A stretch of DNA of 39,584 nt from Candidatus Harrisonbacteria bacterium CG10_big_fil_rev_8_21_14_0_10_49_15 (GCA_002773415.1 PFBD01000002.1:14923-54506); one strand, 5' to 3'. Positions 1 to 11,854 are shown, counted from the stretch's first letter. The notes: generated from the letters alone by a model not told the origin. A program made the numbers and translations.

Positions 1-1
1 T

Positions 2-535
2 AGTCAGCCGGAGATGAGAATTATTATGCCCAGAGCTAATGCGAAAAAATTCAAGGAAGTTTTACTTTATGTTTTAGAAAAGGTGGGGGCCAGGCCGAAT
101 GTTGGAGAGACGGCGATTTACAAATTGCTTTATTTTATTGATTTTGATTACTATGAAAAATTTGAAGAACAGCTGACAGGCGCTCGTTATATTAAAAACC
201 ATTTTGGTCCTACGCCTATCGAGTTTAAGCAGATAACTGATGATATGATCGACAGGGGTGAGTTGGAAAAAGTGAAGAGCAAGTATTTTCAGCATGATCA
301 AAAGAAGTATCTTCCGCGTCGCCAGCCTGAGCTGAAAGTTTTATCGGCTCAAGAAATTCAACACGTTGATGAAGTATTGGCTCGTTTGGCCTGGAAGAAT
401 GCCAAAGAATTGAGCAGTTACTCACATTCAGATATCCCTTGGATAGTCCATAAGCCTGGTGAGGAGATAAGTTACGAAAGCGTTTTTTACCGTGATGATG
501 AGCATTCGGTAAGGGAATACGACGATGAACTTTAA
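2..535 (+). CDS. Panacea (DUF4065/SocA-like) antitoxin, 5' truncated by window edge
   Basis: Frame is open to the window start; C-terminal ~170 aa closely matches the Panacea part of the HTH-Panacea ORF at 37558-38271 (YKLLYFIDFDYYEK.EEQL.GARYIKNH.GPTP). Confidence 0.8.
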   Translation, partial: SQPEMRIIMPRANAKKFKEVLLYVLEKVGARPNVGETAIYKLLYFIDFDYYEKFEEQLTGARYIKNHFGPTPIEFKQITDDMIDRGELEKVKSKYFQHDQKKYLPRRQPELKVLSAQEIQHVDEVLARLAWKNAKELSSYSHSDIPWIVHKPGEEISYESVFYRDDEHSVREYDDEL

Positions 536-863
536 TGAAACCGATGGATTTACAAAAGACTTCAAGCGATTACTAAAAAGATATCGTTCTCTTTCTGGGG
601 ATTTGCTTGAATTTAAGAAGCTTGTTTCAGATTTTCCGCTCGGAAGCGGCAAAAATTTTACCACTCTGCACGCTCAAGAGAAATTTAAAGTTCTAAAAGC
701 TCGCTTTTTTTGTCAATCTCTAAAAAGAACATCCTTACGTGTCATTTATGCTTACTTTGAGCAGGAGCAAAGGATTGAATTTATTGAGCTGTATTTTAAG
801 GGTGATAAGGAGAATGAAGATCGGCAGCGCATTCGGGAATACTTGAAGGATAACGAATCTTAA
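525..863 (+). CDS. RelE/ParE-like toxin of Panacea toxin-antitoxin pair
   Basis: Overlaps antitoxin 3' end; paralogue at 38258-38590; small basic protein with KDFKRLLKRYR...LRVIYAYFEQ...IELY.KGDKENE pattern. Confidence 0.75.
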   Translation: MNFNETDGFTKDFKRLLKRYRSLSGDLLEFKKLVSDFPLGSGKNFTTLHAQEKFKVLKARFFCQSLKRTSLRVIYAYFEQEQRIEFIELYFKGDKENEDRQRIREYLKDNES

Positions 864-908
864 CGGCGGTATATGCGCTTGAAGCGGGATGGGGTATAGT
901 TTTGATGT

Positions 909-1808
909 ATGAAAAAAATTGTTATAGCGGGTGCTAATTTAATTGACTCGCAGAAGGCGCGCCTAGAGGCACTTGGCGAGGTAACTTATTTGCCGAGTCC
1001 GTCTTCAGCGGAAGAGCTTGTATCGGCGGCTAATGGAGCGGATGTTTTGTTTAGTGATGGCGCATTTTTGTTGGATAGCCTGCCTAGGCTAAAAGATGTG
1101 TTTGTGACGTATCCTTATGTTGAGTTGGGAGTTTTTGATTCTGAAGAGTTGAAAACGAATGGAGTTGTTGTGGCTAACGCGCAGGGCGGTAACCGGCCTT
1201 CTATTATTGAGTGGGTGATGTTTATGGTCTTGGCATTATTTCGGAATTTTTCGCCGATGGTTCGGGCGAAAGAGAATTTCCCGGTTGAATTGCAACAGAG
1301 CTTAGTTGATAAGAAGGTATTGATAGTTGGTAAGGGAAGTATTGGTTCTATGATAGCAACTCCGTGCGAGGCGTTTGGGATGCAGGTGGATTTTTTTGAA
1401 AGAGGGGATGATCTGAGCGCGAAGGCTAAAGATGCCGACTTGATTATCAATTCACTGAACTGTAACTCTACGAGCAAGAATTTATTGGATGAGCAGTTTT
1501 TCATGGGCGTAAAGCCCGGGGCATATTATATTACTTTTAGCCGGCCGTACACCTATAGCTTGGAAGGATTGATAAAAGCGATTGAGGCGGGGATTGTGGC
1601 AGGCGCGGGAATAGACTGCGATCCGGAGAAGTTTGGCGACACTACAAACGAGTTTTACCAGAAAGCGTTAAGTAATAAGAAAATACTGGTGACGCCGCAC
1701 ATTGCTTTTTCAACAAAGCAAGCGGTCGCAGCCGGGGCGGAGATAGCGGTGCAGAATATCGAGGCTTTTGTAGCGGGCAAACCGCAGAATGTGCTGACAA
1801 AGCGCTAA
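909..1808 (+). CDS. D-2-hydroxyacid dehydrogenase family NAD(P)-dependent oxidoreductase
   Basis: Rossmann motif VLIVGKGSIGSMIA, C-terminal VTPHIAFSTKQA. Confidence 0.85.
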   Translation: MKKIVIAGANLIDSQKARLEALGEVTYLPSPSSAEELVSAANGADVLFSDGAFLLDSLPRLKDVFVTYPYVELGVFDSEELKTNGVVVANAQGGNRPSIIEWVMFMVLALFRNFSPMVRAKENFPVELQQSLVDKKVLIVGKGSIGSMIATPCEAFGMQVDFFERGDDLSAKAKDADLIINSLNCNSTSKNLLDEQFFMGVKPGAYYITFSRPYTYSLEGLIKAIEAGIVAGAGIDCDPEKFGDTTNEFYQKALSNKKILVTPHIAFSTKQAVAAGAEIAVQNIEAFVAGKPQNVLTKR

Positions 1809-2027
1809 TTTGGTATGACACAAGATTTTTCGAGACGGATGGCGATTGTGGTTCGTAAGGGTATAGAGCCGTATCATCGAACAAAGACGATTTTTTATTA
1901 AGCACAAGACCGCGGAGTGATTTTTTTGTCTTGGTGGTAGGGAAAGAAGCGCAAGAGTTCAGCGAAAAAAGATTTTCATGTTGTTTTTGATACTTAATAA
2001 AGCCAAGCCAGCCTACTACTGCAAGAC

Positions 2028-2118
2028 ACCATAGTTCAGACGGCCGTCTGGGTTATGGTATTTGGCTATGAATCTGTAGTCGGTCATAAAAAGAAACGGG
2101 TGTTTCTTTTTATGACCG
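2028..2118. repeat. Palindrome pair; second member is a homologue of 36306-36343
   Basis: 2028-2059 accata..cagacggccgtctg..tatggt; 2081-2118 cggtcataaaaagaaac-gggt-gtttctttttatgaccg. Confidence 0.9.
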
Positions 2119-2210
2119 GGATGGTTTGGCACATGGTATTTCTGTCTGGTTGAGGTAGACGGGCTGTATCATAATTGCATTTGTGATGGGTGATGGGTAT
2201 AGTTTGGGTA

Positions 2211-4491
<2,281 letters not shown>

Positions 4492-4542
4492 AGGTTGGCG
4501 TATGCATGTGCTTGAGTAGGAAATAAGGTATAATTTGGGTAT

Positions 4543-5109
4543 ATGAAGCGTGGGCTAAAGATCTTGCTTTGGGCGGATGCATGGGCCGATTTTGGTATAG
4601 GCATGCTGGGGCCTATTTACGCCATCTTTGTAGAAGATATTGGCGGTGATATTTTAGACGCCAGTTGGGCTTACTTTGCTTTTATGATCACGGCCGGGCT
4701 TGTGATGTATTTGATAAGTCGTTGGGAGAATCATGTTTTACATAAGGAGAAGCTGGTGGTGATTGGTTATTGTCTGACCGCGGTTGGCGCGTTGGGTTAT
4801 TATTTTGTGGATACGCAGGCAGGTCTGTTAGTGGTGCAGGTTATCCTTGGTGTTTCCATGGCAGTGCTAAGCCCGGCGTTTGATGCTCTTTATTCACACT
4901 ATGTTGTGAACAAGCACGAGGCCTCTGACTGGGGCGCTTGGGAGGCGATGGGTTATATGGTCGCGGCGCTGGCGGCGGTTGTTGGCGGGTATGTCGTGGA
5001 CAGCTTTGGCTTTCGTCCGTTATTCTTACTGATGTTTGGCGCGGCGCTTGTTGGCGCTATTATTTCGTTTTCTTTATTCAAAAATAAGCATTTTTTGCAA
5101 AAGCTATGA
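4543..5109 (+). CDS. Half-size MFS-like membrane protein (~6 TM)
   Basis: Hydrophobic 188-aa ORF with MFS-like layout; TATAAT 8 nt before ATG. Confidence 0.7.
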   Translation: MKRGLKILLWADAWADFGIGMLGPIYAIFVEDIGGDILDASWAYFAFMITAGLVMYLISRWENHVLHKEKLVVIGYCLTAVGALGYYFVDTQAGLLVVQVILGVSMAVLSPAFDALYSHYVVNKHEASDWGAWEAMGYMVAALAAVVGGYVVDSFGFRPLFLLMFGAALVGAIISFSLFKNKHFLQKL

Positions 5110-5225
5110 CTAGGCTAACCACGAGAAGGAAAGGGAGGATGTGGCTGGCGACTGGCGAGCGCTTTATATATGGGTAGATCCAGATACAGCTTTATTGATT
5201 GATATCGATACGCACAGTAATTTAT

Positions 5226-5441
5226 ATGGCTAATGATAATCCGAATTCTCTGAAGCGGAGTGAGATCCGAGTGGGAGCCGAGGCTTGGGTGATAGAGAAA
5301 GAGAATTAGGGAACGGATAACTACACGCAGGGGATTGTGCGGGATATTTTGATGTCGAAGTCTGCGCATTCGCGTGGAATTAAAGTCCGGCTGACAGACG
5401 GCACTGTGGGCCGCGTGCAGTGGCTGATGGAGCAGTTTTGA
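5226..5441 (+). pseudogene. YwbE-family protein (DUF2196) remnant with in-frame TAG at 5307-5309
   Basis: Conceptual translation MANDNPNSLKRSEIRVGAEAWVIEKEN*GTDNYTQGIVRDILMSKSAHSRGIKVRLTDGTVGRVQWLMEQF matches the intact ORF at 37228-37440 end to end. Confidence 0.85.
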
Positions 5442-5530
5442 TTTTTTTCTGGGAATGTTGTAGAATTGGGCAGTCTTGAAGCTCTATCGGGGGGTGGAGA
5501 CGTATCGATGTTCCAATAGGGAGGCGACCG

Positions 5531-6031
5531 ATGAAGTTCATTCGAAGGCTGTTCGAGCGGTGGCTCGAACGGGAGAGGATTAAGCGGGCAATCGCTTGCC
5601 GGGTCCAGGCAATGGCATGGATCCGGCTTTCCTGTGATGATCAGAAGCAGATTCGGGAGACGATGATCACGATGGCACTTGAGCGGTGCCTGATCTATAC
5701 CCTTCTCGGACATCAGTGCGGCGCGGAGCCGATCATGGTCTGGCCGAAAATAGAGCTAGGTGAGCCGGAGATCGTGCAGTTGGTGCGAAGGCACCGGCTG
5801 CAGCTCGTGGGTCCGCTTTTCCGGCTTTTGCTCGAGCCGGAAGTGTATGAGCGGCGGGCTCAGCTTGAGGGATTCATCAAGCTTGTCTCAGAAGCGCTCA
5901 TTCCGTCTGGGAATCTGCAGCTTCGACCAGAGCTTTTCGAACAAGCGCTCGGCATCGAGCTCCTGCCGGCCGCGCGCATGGCCGTGCTTCCATGGCGCGC
6001 ATGGCCGCGCTCTAGCGCTAGCCAGAAGTAG
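5531..6031 (+). CDS. Hypothetical protein (GC-rich orphan class)
   Basis: SD GGGAGG upstream, own promoter-like TAGAAT and downstream hairpin; composition differs from neighbours. Confidence 0.6.
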   Translation: MKFIRRLFERWLERERIKRAIACRVQAMAWIRLSCDDQKQIRETMITMALERCLIYTLLGHQCGAEPIMVWPKIELGEPEIVQLVRRHRLQLVGPLFRLLLEPEVYERRAQLEGFIKLVSEALIPSGNLQLRPELFEQALGIELLPAARMAVLPWRAWPRSSASQK

Positions 6032-6091
6032 CCCCTTGCAAGAGGGGTCACTCAGTCGCTCGCCAAACCCGGACGCGGGAGAGGTGGGCAA

Positions 6092-6130
6092 GGGGGTCGT
6101 CGGTCTTTGATCGGCGGCCCCCACTTTTAA
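6092..6130 (+). terminator. Rho-independent terminator after 5531-6031 ORF
   Basis: gggggtcgtcg...cggcggccccc followed by a short T-rich tract; GU wobbles pair only as RNA. Confidence 0.6.
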
Positions 6131-6217
6131 TTGGCTTGTGTTTAAGATTTGTTTTTTTTCATGTTCTTAGAATCATGCGAGCGTAGTGAATCGGAGGTGA
6201 AGGGGAGAAATTGATTT

Positions 6218-6409
6218 ATGATAGAATTAAAGCGCATGAATAGATTTATAGTTATTTTAGCGACCTTAGCAATCCTGATATTGGTGGTTTTACTTGCCTC
6301 CGGTTGGCCGGCGCGGTTTGTGTCATCGCCGGATGGACAGATTGAGTCGACTGCGGATACGTTTGATGATTCGGTTGAGTTCGAGACCGCTCCTGCACTT
6401 ATCTATTGA
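6218..6409 (+). CDS. Small single-pass membrane/secreted protein
   Basis: N-terminal hydrophobic segment FIVILATLAILILVVLLASG; TAGAAT box just upstream. Confidence 0.45.
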   Translation: MIELKRMNRFIVILATLAILILVVLLASGWPARFVSSPDGQIESTADTFDDSVEFETAPALIY

Positions 6410-6476
6410 GCTTTGAATACCCTTCTCCTATTCGTTATTTGCAGATCAGGTGGTAGAATAAGGGCATGAACTCCGC

Positions 6477-7904
6477 ATGCTCAAAGATTTTGAAACAAAT
6501 AAGAACTACCCGGATTTAGAAGTTAAATCTTTGCCGAGGCCTGTTTCGTGGAGAAAGGCGCTTGGAGTCGGTTTGGTGACTTTGGGTCTTTCTATTGGTA
6601 CAGGAGAGCTTATTCTTTGGCCTCATTTGACTTCAAAGTTTGGCTTAGGTATTTTGTGGGGCGCGTTGGTCGGTATTACTTTGCAGTATTTCATTAATCA
6701 GGAGGTCGCGCGATTGGCGCTGGCGACAGGCGAGAGCTTTTTTACTTCTTCGTCTCGGGTTTTTCGCTATTTTCCCTTTTTGTGGCTTGGCGGTGCGCTT
6801 TTATTGTATATTTGGCCCGGTTGGGCGGGAGCTATCGGAACGACGCTAACCGCGCTATTTGGCTTTGGTAATTATATAGTTTGGGCTTGGGTTAGTTTGG
6901 CGCTTGTTTTGGTGATTACTTTTTCCGGACGCACAGCGTATAAGATGTTGGAGCGGGCGTTGATGTTTGTGATTCCTCTTTTTTTCGCTTTGTTGATATT
7001 CGTTAGTTTTTTGAATTTGAACAATGGACACATTGTGCAGGTTTTCAAAGGTTTATTTAACTTTGGTTGGCTACCGGAAGGAATTGATTTGAGTGTTTTT
7101 TTGGCGGCGGCTGTCTTTGCCGGCGCTGGTGGTATTTTGAATCTGTGTATTAGCTTGTGGTATCGCGATAAACAGTTGGGTATGGCGAGTTATGTCGGCC
7201 GGATAACAAACCCGATAAGTGGGCGAGCGGAGACAGTGGCGACTACGGGGGCTATTTTTGAGACTAGCCCTGATCAGCTACGGCGTTGGCGGGGTTGGAT
7301 GCGTTACATTCGCATAGACCAAGGGCTCATCTTTTGGTTTCTCGGTTTAGTAACACTGATTCTTCTTTCTGCGAATGCGTTTGTGGTATTGAGTCCGCTT
7401 GGTCTGGTGCCGGAGGGTACGGAGGTGGCGGTAGTGCAGGCGGAGATATTCGGCCAGCAGTGGGGGTTGCTTGGTTCGCGGGCATTTTTAGTAATGACTT
7501 TCCTGATGCTGTTTTCGGCGATGTGGGCTATTATTGATGCGTTTGTGCGTATCGTGAGCGATATTCTTTACGTGAATTCGCGGATTGGGTCGTTGCAGAA
7601 ATGGTTTGCAGTGTTGCGAAATTTTTCCATTCATCAACTGTACTATGGGCTGATTGTTGGTTTAGTGATTATCAACGCGGCTCTCATTCCTCTGCATCAA
7701 CCACTTTTCTTTTTGGTGGTGAGCTCTGTCTTGGGTGGAGTGGTTATGGCGTTGTATGTACCGCTTTTGTTGTATATCAATAATCGTCGTTTGCCAAAGC
7801 CGCTTCGCCCCGGTTTAGTAACGAATGCGATGTTGGTATTAGCAAGTTTGTTTTATGGAGTCTTTAGTGTTCTTTTATTAATTCAAAAATTCTTTCATAC
7901 TTAA
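6477..7904 (+). CDS. Nramp-family-like divalent metal transporter
   Basis: Polytopic; GLSIGTGELILWPHLTSKFG N-terminus as in divergent Nramp-like proteins. Confidence 0.75.
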   Translation: MLKDFETNKNYPDLEVKSLPRPVSWRKALGVGLVTLGLSIGTGELILWPHLTSKFGLGILWGALVGITLQYFINQEVARLALATGESFFTSSSRVFRYFPFLWLGGALLLYIWPGWAGAIGTTLTALFGFGNYIVWAWVSLALVLVITFSGRTAYKMLERALMFVIPLFFALLIFVSFLNLNNGHIVQVFKGLFNFGWLPEGIDLSVFLAAAVFAGAGGILNLCISLWYRDKQLGMASYVGRITNPISGRAETVATTGAIFETSPDQLRRWRGWMRYIRIDQGLIFWFLGLVTLILLSANAFVVLSPLGLVPEGTEVAVVQAEIFGQQWGLLGSRAFLVMTFLMLFSAMWAIIDAFVRIVSDILYVNSRIGSLQKWFAVLRNFSIHQLYYGLIVGLVIINAALIPLHQPLFFLVVSSVLGGVVMALYVPLLLYINNRRLPKPLRPGLVTNAMLVLASLFYGVFSVLLLIQKFFHT

Positions 7905-7909
7905 GTTAT

Positions 7910-8797
7910 ATGGATAATGTTGTTATTGTGGGCGCGGGACGGCTTGGCCGAGCCTTAGAGTGTATTCTTAAAGAAAGAGCTGGCTTGGAGCTTTGGGATA
8001 CGGATTTTGCCAAGCATCCGGAGCAGAAAGAGTTGGCGGAGATAATTCCGACGGCGGGGTTTGTGCTTGTTTGTACTCCTTCTTGGACACTGCGCGAAGC
8101 GCTTAGTCAGATAAAACCGTTACTTGATCCCATGGCAGTGGTTATCCTTTTTCAAAAAGGTATTGAAGAGCAGACGCTCAAGCTCAGTCCGGAGATAGGG
8201 AGAGATGTGCTTGGGGAAGAGCAACCAATAGCGTACATTGGCGGGCCGATGATGGCGGAGGAGTGTTTACTTGGTCAGCATAGTTTTGGTGTGGTGGCGT
8301 CACAGAAGGAGGAGGCACTTACTCCTGTGTTAGAGCTTTTTTCCGGCAGTACACTTCGGTTAGAGTCTTCTTCTGATCTGCGCGGTGTGCCACTGGCCGG
8401 TGTTTTGAAAAATGTGTACTCGTTTGTTTTGGGGTTGGCAACCGGTCTTGGCTGGGGAAAGAATGCCTGCGGCTGGCTGGCTGGTCGGTCTATCGCGGAG
8501 ATGGATATTTTAATGGAAAAGTTGGGCGGTGACGTGGAGACGGTTTACGGGCCGGCGGGCATCGCGGATTTTATAGCGACGGCTTTTAATGCTGATTCAC
8601 GGAACAGGACGCATGGCGCGGAGTTGGCAAGCAGGGGAAGCTCTGTGTTAGAGAGTGAGGGCGCGCGGTCTTTGCCGGCGCTACTAGAGATGGTGCCGGC
8701 AGAGGTATTGGCCCAGTCTCCGCTTTTGCGCGCGGCGCGGGACGTGGCGATTTCCGGCCGGCCGGCTAAGGAAGTTTTTGATGAACTCGCAGTATGA
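7910..8797 (+). CDS. NAD(P)-dependent glycerol-3-phosphate dehydrogenase-like protein
   Basis: VVIVGAGRLGRAL Rossmann start; VPLAGVLKNVYSFVLGLATGLGWGKN; overlaps glycerol kinase-like gene by 4 nt. Confidence 0.8.
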   Translation: MDNVVIVGAGRLGRALECILKERAGLELWDTDFAKHPEQKELAEIIPTAGFVLVCTPSWTLREALSQIKPLLDPMAVVILFQKGIEEQTLKLSPEIGRDVLGEEQPIAYIGGPMMAEECLLGQHSFGVVASQKEEALTPVLELFSGSTLRLESSSDLRGVPLAGVLKNVYSFVLGLATGLGWGKNACGWLAGRSIAEMDILMEKLGGDVETVYGPAGIADFIATAFNADSRNRTHGAELASRGSSVLESEGARSLPALLEMVPAEVLAQSPLLRAARDVAISGRPAKEVFDELAV

Positions 8798-9981
8798 AAT
8801 ATGCTCTGGTTTTAGATGCCGGGACTACGAATATTAAAGCTTTTGTTTTCGCAAAAGACGGCACTCTAGTTGCCCGGGCTTCTCGGCCGACTTCTACAAG
8901 TAAACCAAAAGAAGGCTGGGTCGAGCAGGATCCGGTTGCGTACGCACGCGCGGCCGCGGAGGTTTTGCGGGAGGCGGTTGCGGTAAGTAAGCTGGATCCG
9001 GCTTTGTTTGTTGGCTTGGGCATTGCAACACAGCGGGAGACGGTGATTGCTTGGGATAAAAAAACAGGCCAGCCGTTTGGGCCGGCGATTGTTTGGCAGG
9101 ATACGCGGACGCAGCAGTGGTGTGATGAGCGTTTGGCTATGTCGGGCGCGTTGGTTCGCGAGCGAACAGGGTTGCGCCTTTTGCCTTACTTTTCCGGTTC
9201 AAAAATGACCTGGTTGTTGGAGCAGGTTCCGGCCGTGGCGCAGGCGCACGCTGAAAATCGCCTTGCAATTGGCACCATGGACACCTGGCTTGTTTGGCAG
9301 TTCACGAATAATCACGCTTATAGAACAGACATGACCAATGCCTCCAGAACTGCGCTTTTAAATATTCATAAAGGTATGTGGGATCCGGAGTTGCGAAGTT
9401 TGTTTGGTGTGCCTGAAGGACTTTTAGCTGAAGTGTTGCCGACGTGCTCTGTGTTTGGGGAGTTAGATGAGAAGATTATTGGCTGTGCGATGCCTATCGC
9501 GGCTGTGGTTGGGGATCAGCAGGCAAGCTTGTATGCTGCCGGTAATTTGTTGTCTGAAGATCGGCATGTGACTAAGGTGACTTTTGGGACGGGGATGTTT
9601 ATATTGCAGTATCGCGGGCCTAAGTGGTTTATTCATAATAGTTTTTTCACAACTTTAGCCGCTGATTCACATTACGGAGTGCCGCGCTTTGCGTTAGAGG
9701 CGAAAATTGGGGAGTGCGCTAGCCGGGTAACTCCGTTTGTAGGAGATAAAGAGGCGCTTTTGCCGGTTCTGCGTTCTTTAGCGGAACAGGCGGCGGTGGC
9801 GATTGGGCGGTTGCCGACACCGCCTAATTTGATAGTTATTGACGGGGGTGTTACCCAAGATGATCGCCTGGCCGGACTTTTGGCTGCGGCAAGCGGCATT
9901 CCGGTGCGGCTACAAATGACAAGTGAAGCAACGGCGCTGGGGACTGCTCAGCTCGTGTTTGAGACGTTGCGCGGTGAATAG
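8794..9981 (+). CDS. FGGY-family glycerol kinase-like protein, shortened
   Basis: LDAGTTNIKAFVF, GIATQRETVIAWDKKTGQP, NASRTALLNIH, VVGDQQASLYAAG; 395 aa. Confidence 0.85.
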   Translation: MKYALVLDAGTTNIKAFVFAKDGTLVARASRPTSTSKPKEGWVEQDPVAYARAAAEVLREAVAVSKLDPALFVGLGIATQRETVIAWDKKTGQPFGPAIVWQDTRTQQWCDERLAMSGALVRERTGLRLLPYFSGSKMTWLLEQVPAVAQAHAENRLAIGTMDTWLVWQFTNNHAYRTDMTNASRTALLNIHKGMWDPELRSLFGVPEGLLAEVLPTCSVFGELDEKIIGCAMPIAAVVGDQQASLYAAGNLLSEDRHVTKVTFGTGMFILQYRGPKWFIHNSFFTTLAADSHYGVPRFALEAKIGECASRVTPFVGDKEALLPVLRSLAEQAAVAIGRLPTPPNLIVIDGGVTQDDRLAGLLAAASGIPVRLQMTSEATALGTAQLVFETLRGE

Positions 9982-10052
9982 GTTGGGGGATTAGGAAATT
10001 AAGGAAATTGGGAAATTGGGAAATTAGAAAATTGGGTTATACTAAATGGAAT

Positions 10053-10787
10053 ATGTTGAAAAGGAAGAAGGAGGCGGATGGTAACATCCTAAAAATAACG
10101 AGTACGGAGCGGTATCGGACCGTGGAGGAGTTATTTGAGAAAAGTCAGGCGAATAGCGCTTATTATACGCTACTGGCGCTTTCGGCGATGATCATTGCCG
10201 CGGGACTGCTTTTGAATAACGTGCCAGTGGTTATTGGCGGCATGTTGGTGGCGCCGGTGCTAACGCCGCTTCTGCTTATTAGTCTTGCGGTTGCGCTTGG
10301 CGAGCTGGCCGTGGTGCGGCGAGTTGGACATCTTATGGCAAAGTCTTTCGCCATTGTGCTGATTATGGCGTTTTTCTTGGCCTTATTTTTTGGACATACA
10401 CAGGCGACTTTTGAGATAGAGAATACGGCGCGGACGGCGATGCTTTACTTTATAGTGGCGCTGGCTTCCGGAGTCGCCGGTACGTTTGCTATGACGCGAA
10501 AAGAACTTTCGGATGTTTTGCCGGGAGTGGCTGTGGCTATTTCTTTGGTTCCGCCACTAGCGCTTGTTGGTATTTGGTTAAGTGAGTTGAATTTTGCCTT
10601 TGCGCAGTTCTACTTTTTGATATTTTTGTTCAATCTGTTTGGTATCTTAGTGGGTGGTTTGGGTGTTTTCTCCCTCCTTGGTTTTTACAGGTTGAAGCCG
10701 CAGATAGAAGCTGAAGAAGAGCGTGTGGTTAAAAAAGAAAAGAGAGCAAAAGCTAAAAAAGTGGCTGCTGGTAATTCTAAGGCTTGA
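10053..10787 (+). CDS. DUF389 / TIGR00341-family membrane protein
   Basis: YYTLLALSAMIIAAGLLLNNVPVVIGGMLVAPVLTPLL. Confidence 0.8.
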   Translation: MLKRKKEADGNILKITSTERYRTVEELFEKSQANSAYYTLLALSAMIIAAGLLLNNVPVVIGGMLVAPVLTPLLLISLAVALGELAVVRRVGHLMAKSFAIVLIMAFFLALFFGHTQATFEIENTARTAMLYFIVALASGVAGTFAMTRKELSDVLPGVAVAISLVPPLALVGIWLSELNFAFAQFYFLIFLFNLFGILVGGLGVFSLLGFYRLKPQIEAEEERVVKKEKRAKAKKVAAGNSKA

Positions 10788-10870
10788 TGGTAGGTCTGCT
10801 TGACTGGGATTTTGAGTTATTAACTTAAGAGATAACTTAAAGATGGTAATGTGGTATAATTATTGAAAGG

Positions 10871-11131
10871 TTGAGTGGGATTTGTTTTTTAACATTATTC
10901 TATACATTTATGCATATTGCTGCATTTATTCTTTTGATTGTTGGTGGCCTGAACTGGCTACTGCTGGCTCTCTTCAACTGGGAGGTGGGCAGTCTTGTTG
11001 GGGGAATGGATTCGGTCGTGGCTAAGATTATTTATGTACTGGTTGGTCTAGCCGCATTGTACGAAATCTTCACTCACAAGAAGTGCTGCACTTCCTGTGT
11101 AGTGAAGAAGACCGGTGGCGAGCAGATGTAA
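10871..11131 (+). CDS. DUF378 family membrane protein
   Basis: ILLIVGGLNWLLLALFNWEVGSLVGG...KIIYVLVGLAALYEI; start uncertain. Confidence 0.8.
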   Translation: MSGICFLTLFYTFMHIAAFILLIVGGLNWLLLALFNWEVGSLVGGMDSVVAKIIYVLVGLAALYEIFTHKKCCTSCVVKKTGGEQM

Positions 11132-11143
11132 GATATTCACGCA

Positions 11144-11183
11144 GATCACAAAAAACCCGCCTTACGGCGGGTTTTTTGTGATC
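11144..11183. terminator. Strong symmetric rho-independent terminator
   Basis: gatcacaaaaaacccgccttacggcgggttttttgtgatc. Confidence 0.9.
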
Positions 11184-11241
11184 TCTTCTGCATTAATTCT
11201 GCGTAGTAATCCGCGTTTGATTTGCGGTTCTGCGTAGCAGC

Positions 11242-11676
11242 TTAATCCAGGAAATCAATGAGGTCGCCGGCGAACTCGCTGAATGTAGACTGGAAGGAGG
11301 TGAGGAAGTCACTCATGGCCTCATTCCTGTCGTCAATTATTTCGAGCTGCGTGCTCATGATAGACAGTTGGTTTTGGGAGGTGTTAACTGTGGTTAGAGC
11401 ACCTTGGCGACCAGCTGGGCTGCTGAGAGCGGCAGCTGTAATTGAAGAGAGCCGAGCGCTTAGGCTGCCGAGAGTCGTGGCAAATCCGGCTTGCTGTGCC
11501 TGTGACTGTCTGATGTTTTGCTGCATCAGGACGAGCGTGTTGGCGAGCCCGGAAAAAAGCTGCCGGGTTTGATTAAGGATCTGTTGTTTTTCAGCTTGTG
11601 TTTGAGCCGAGGCACTAGGGGTACCGGCTGCGCTGAGCGCGACTGCCAGTAATGCGACTAGAAAAATTTTCTTCAT
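11242..11676 (-). CDS. Secreted hypothetical protein
   Basis: Signal peptide MKKIFLVALLAVALSAAGTPSASA then Q/S/T-rich helical region. Confidence 0.6.
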   Translation of the reverse strand: MKKIFLVALLAVALSAAGTPSASAQTQAEKQQILNQTRQLFSGLANTLVLMQQNIRQSQAQQAGFATTLGSLSARLSSITAAALSSPAGRQGALTTVNTSQNQLSIMSTQLEIIDDRNEAMSDFLTSFQSTFSEFAGDLIDFLD

Positions 11677-11854
11677 GATTATATACCAAGTTTTTTGTTA
11701 AACGACCTTTTGTTTTGGTATTACCTTATCTCCGTATCTGGAGACGATAATATACTCATACTCTTACATTCCCTATGAGGAAGGAGTGAAGATAATACTT
11801 AATTTTAGCGAGTTCATTTTGGCTTCATGGTATGTGTGCGATTGTAGGGGTCTT

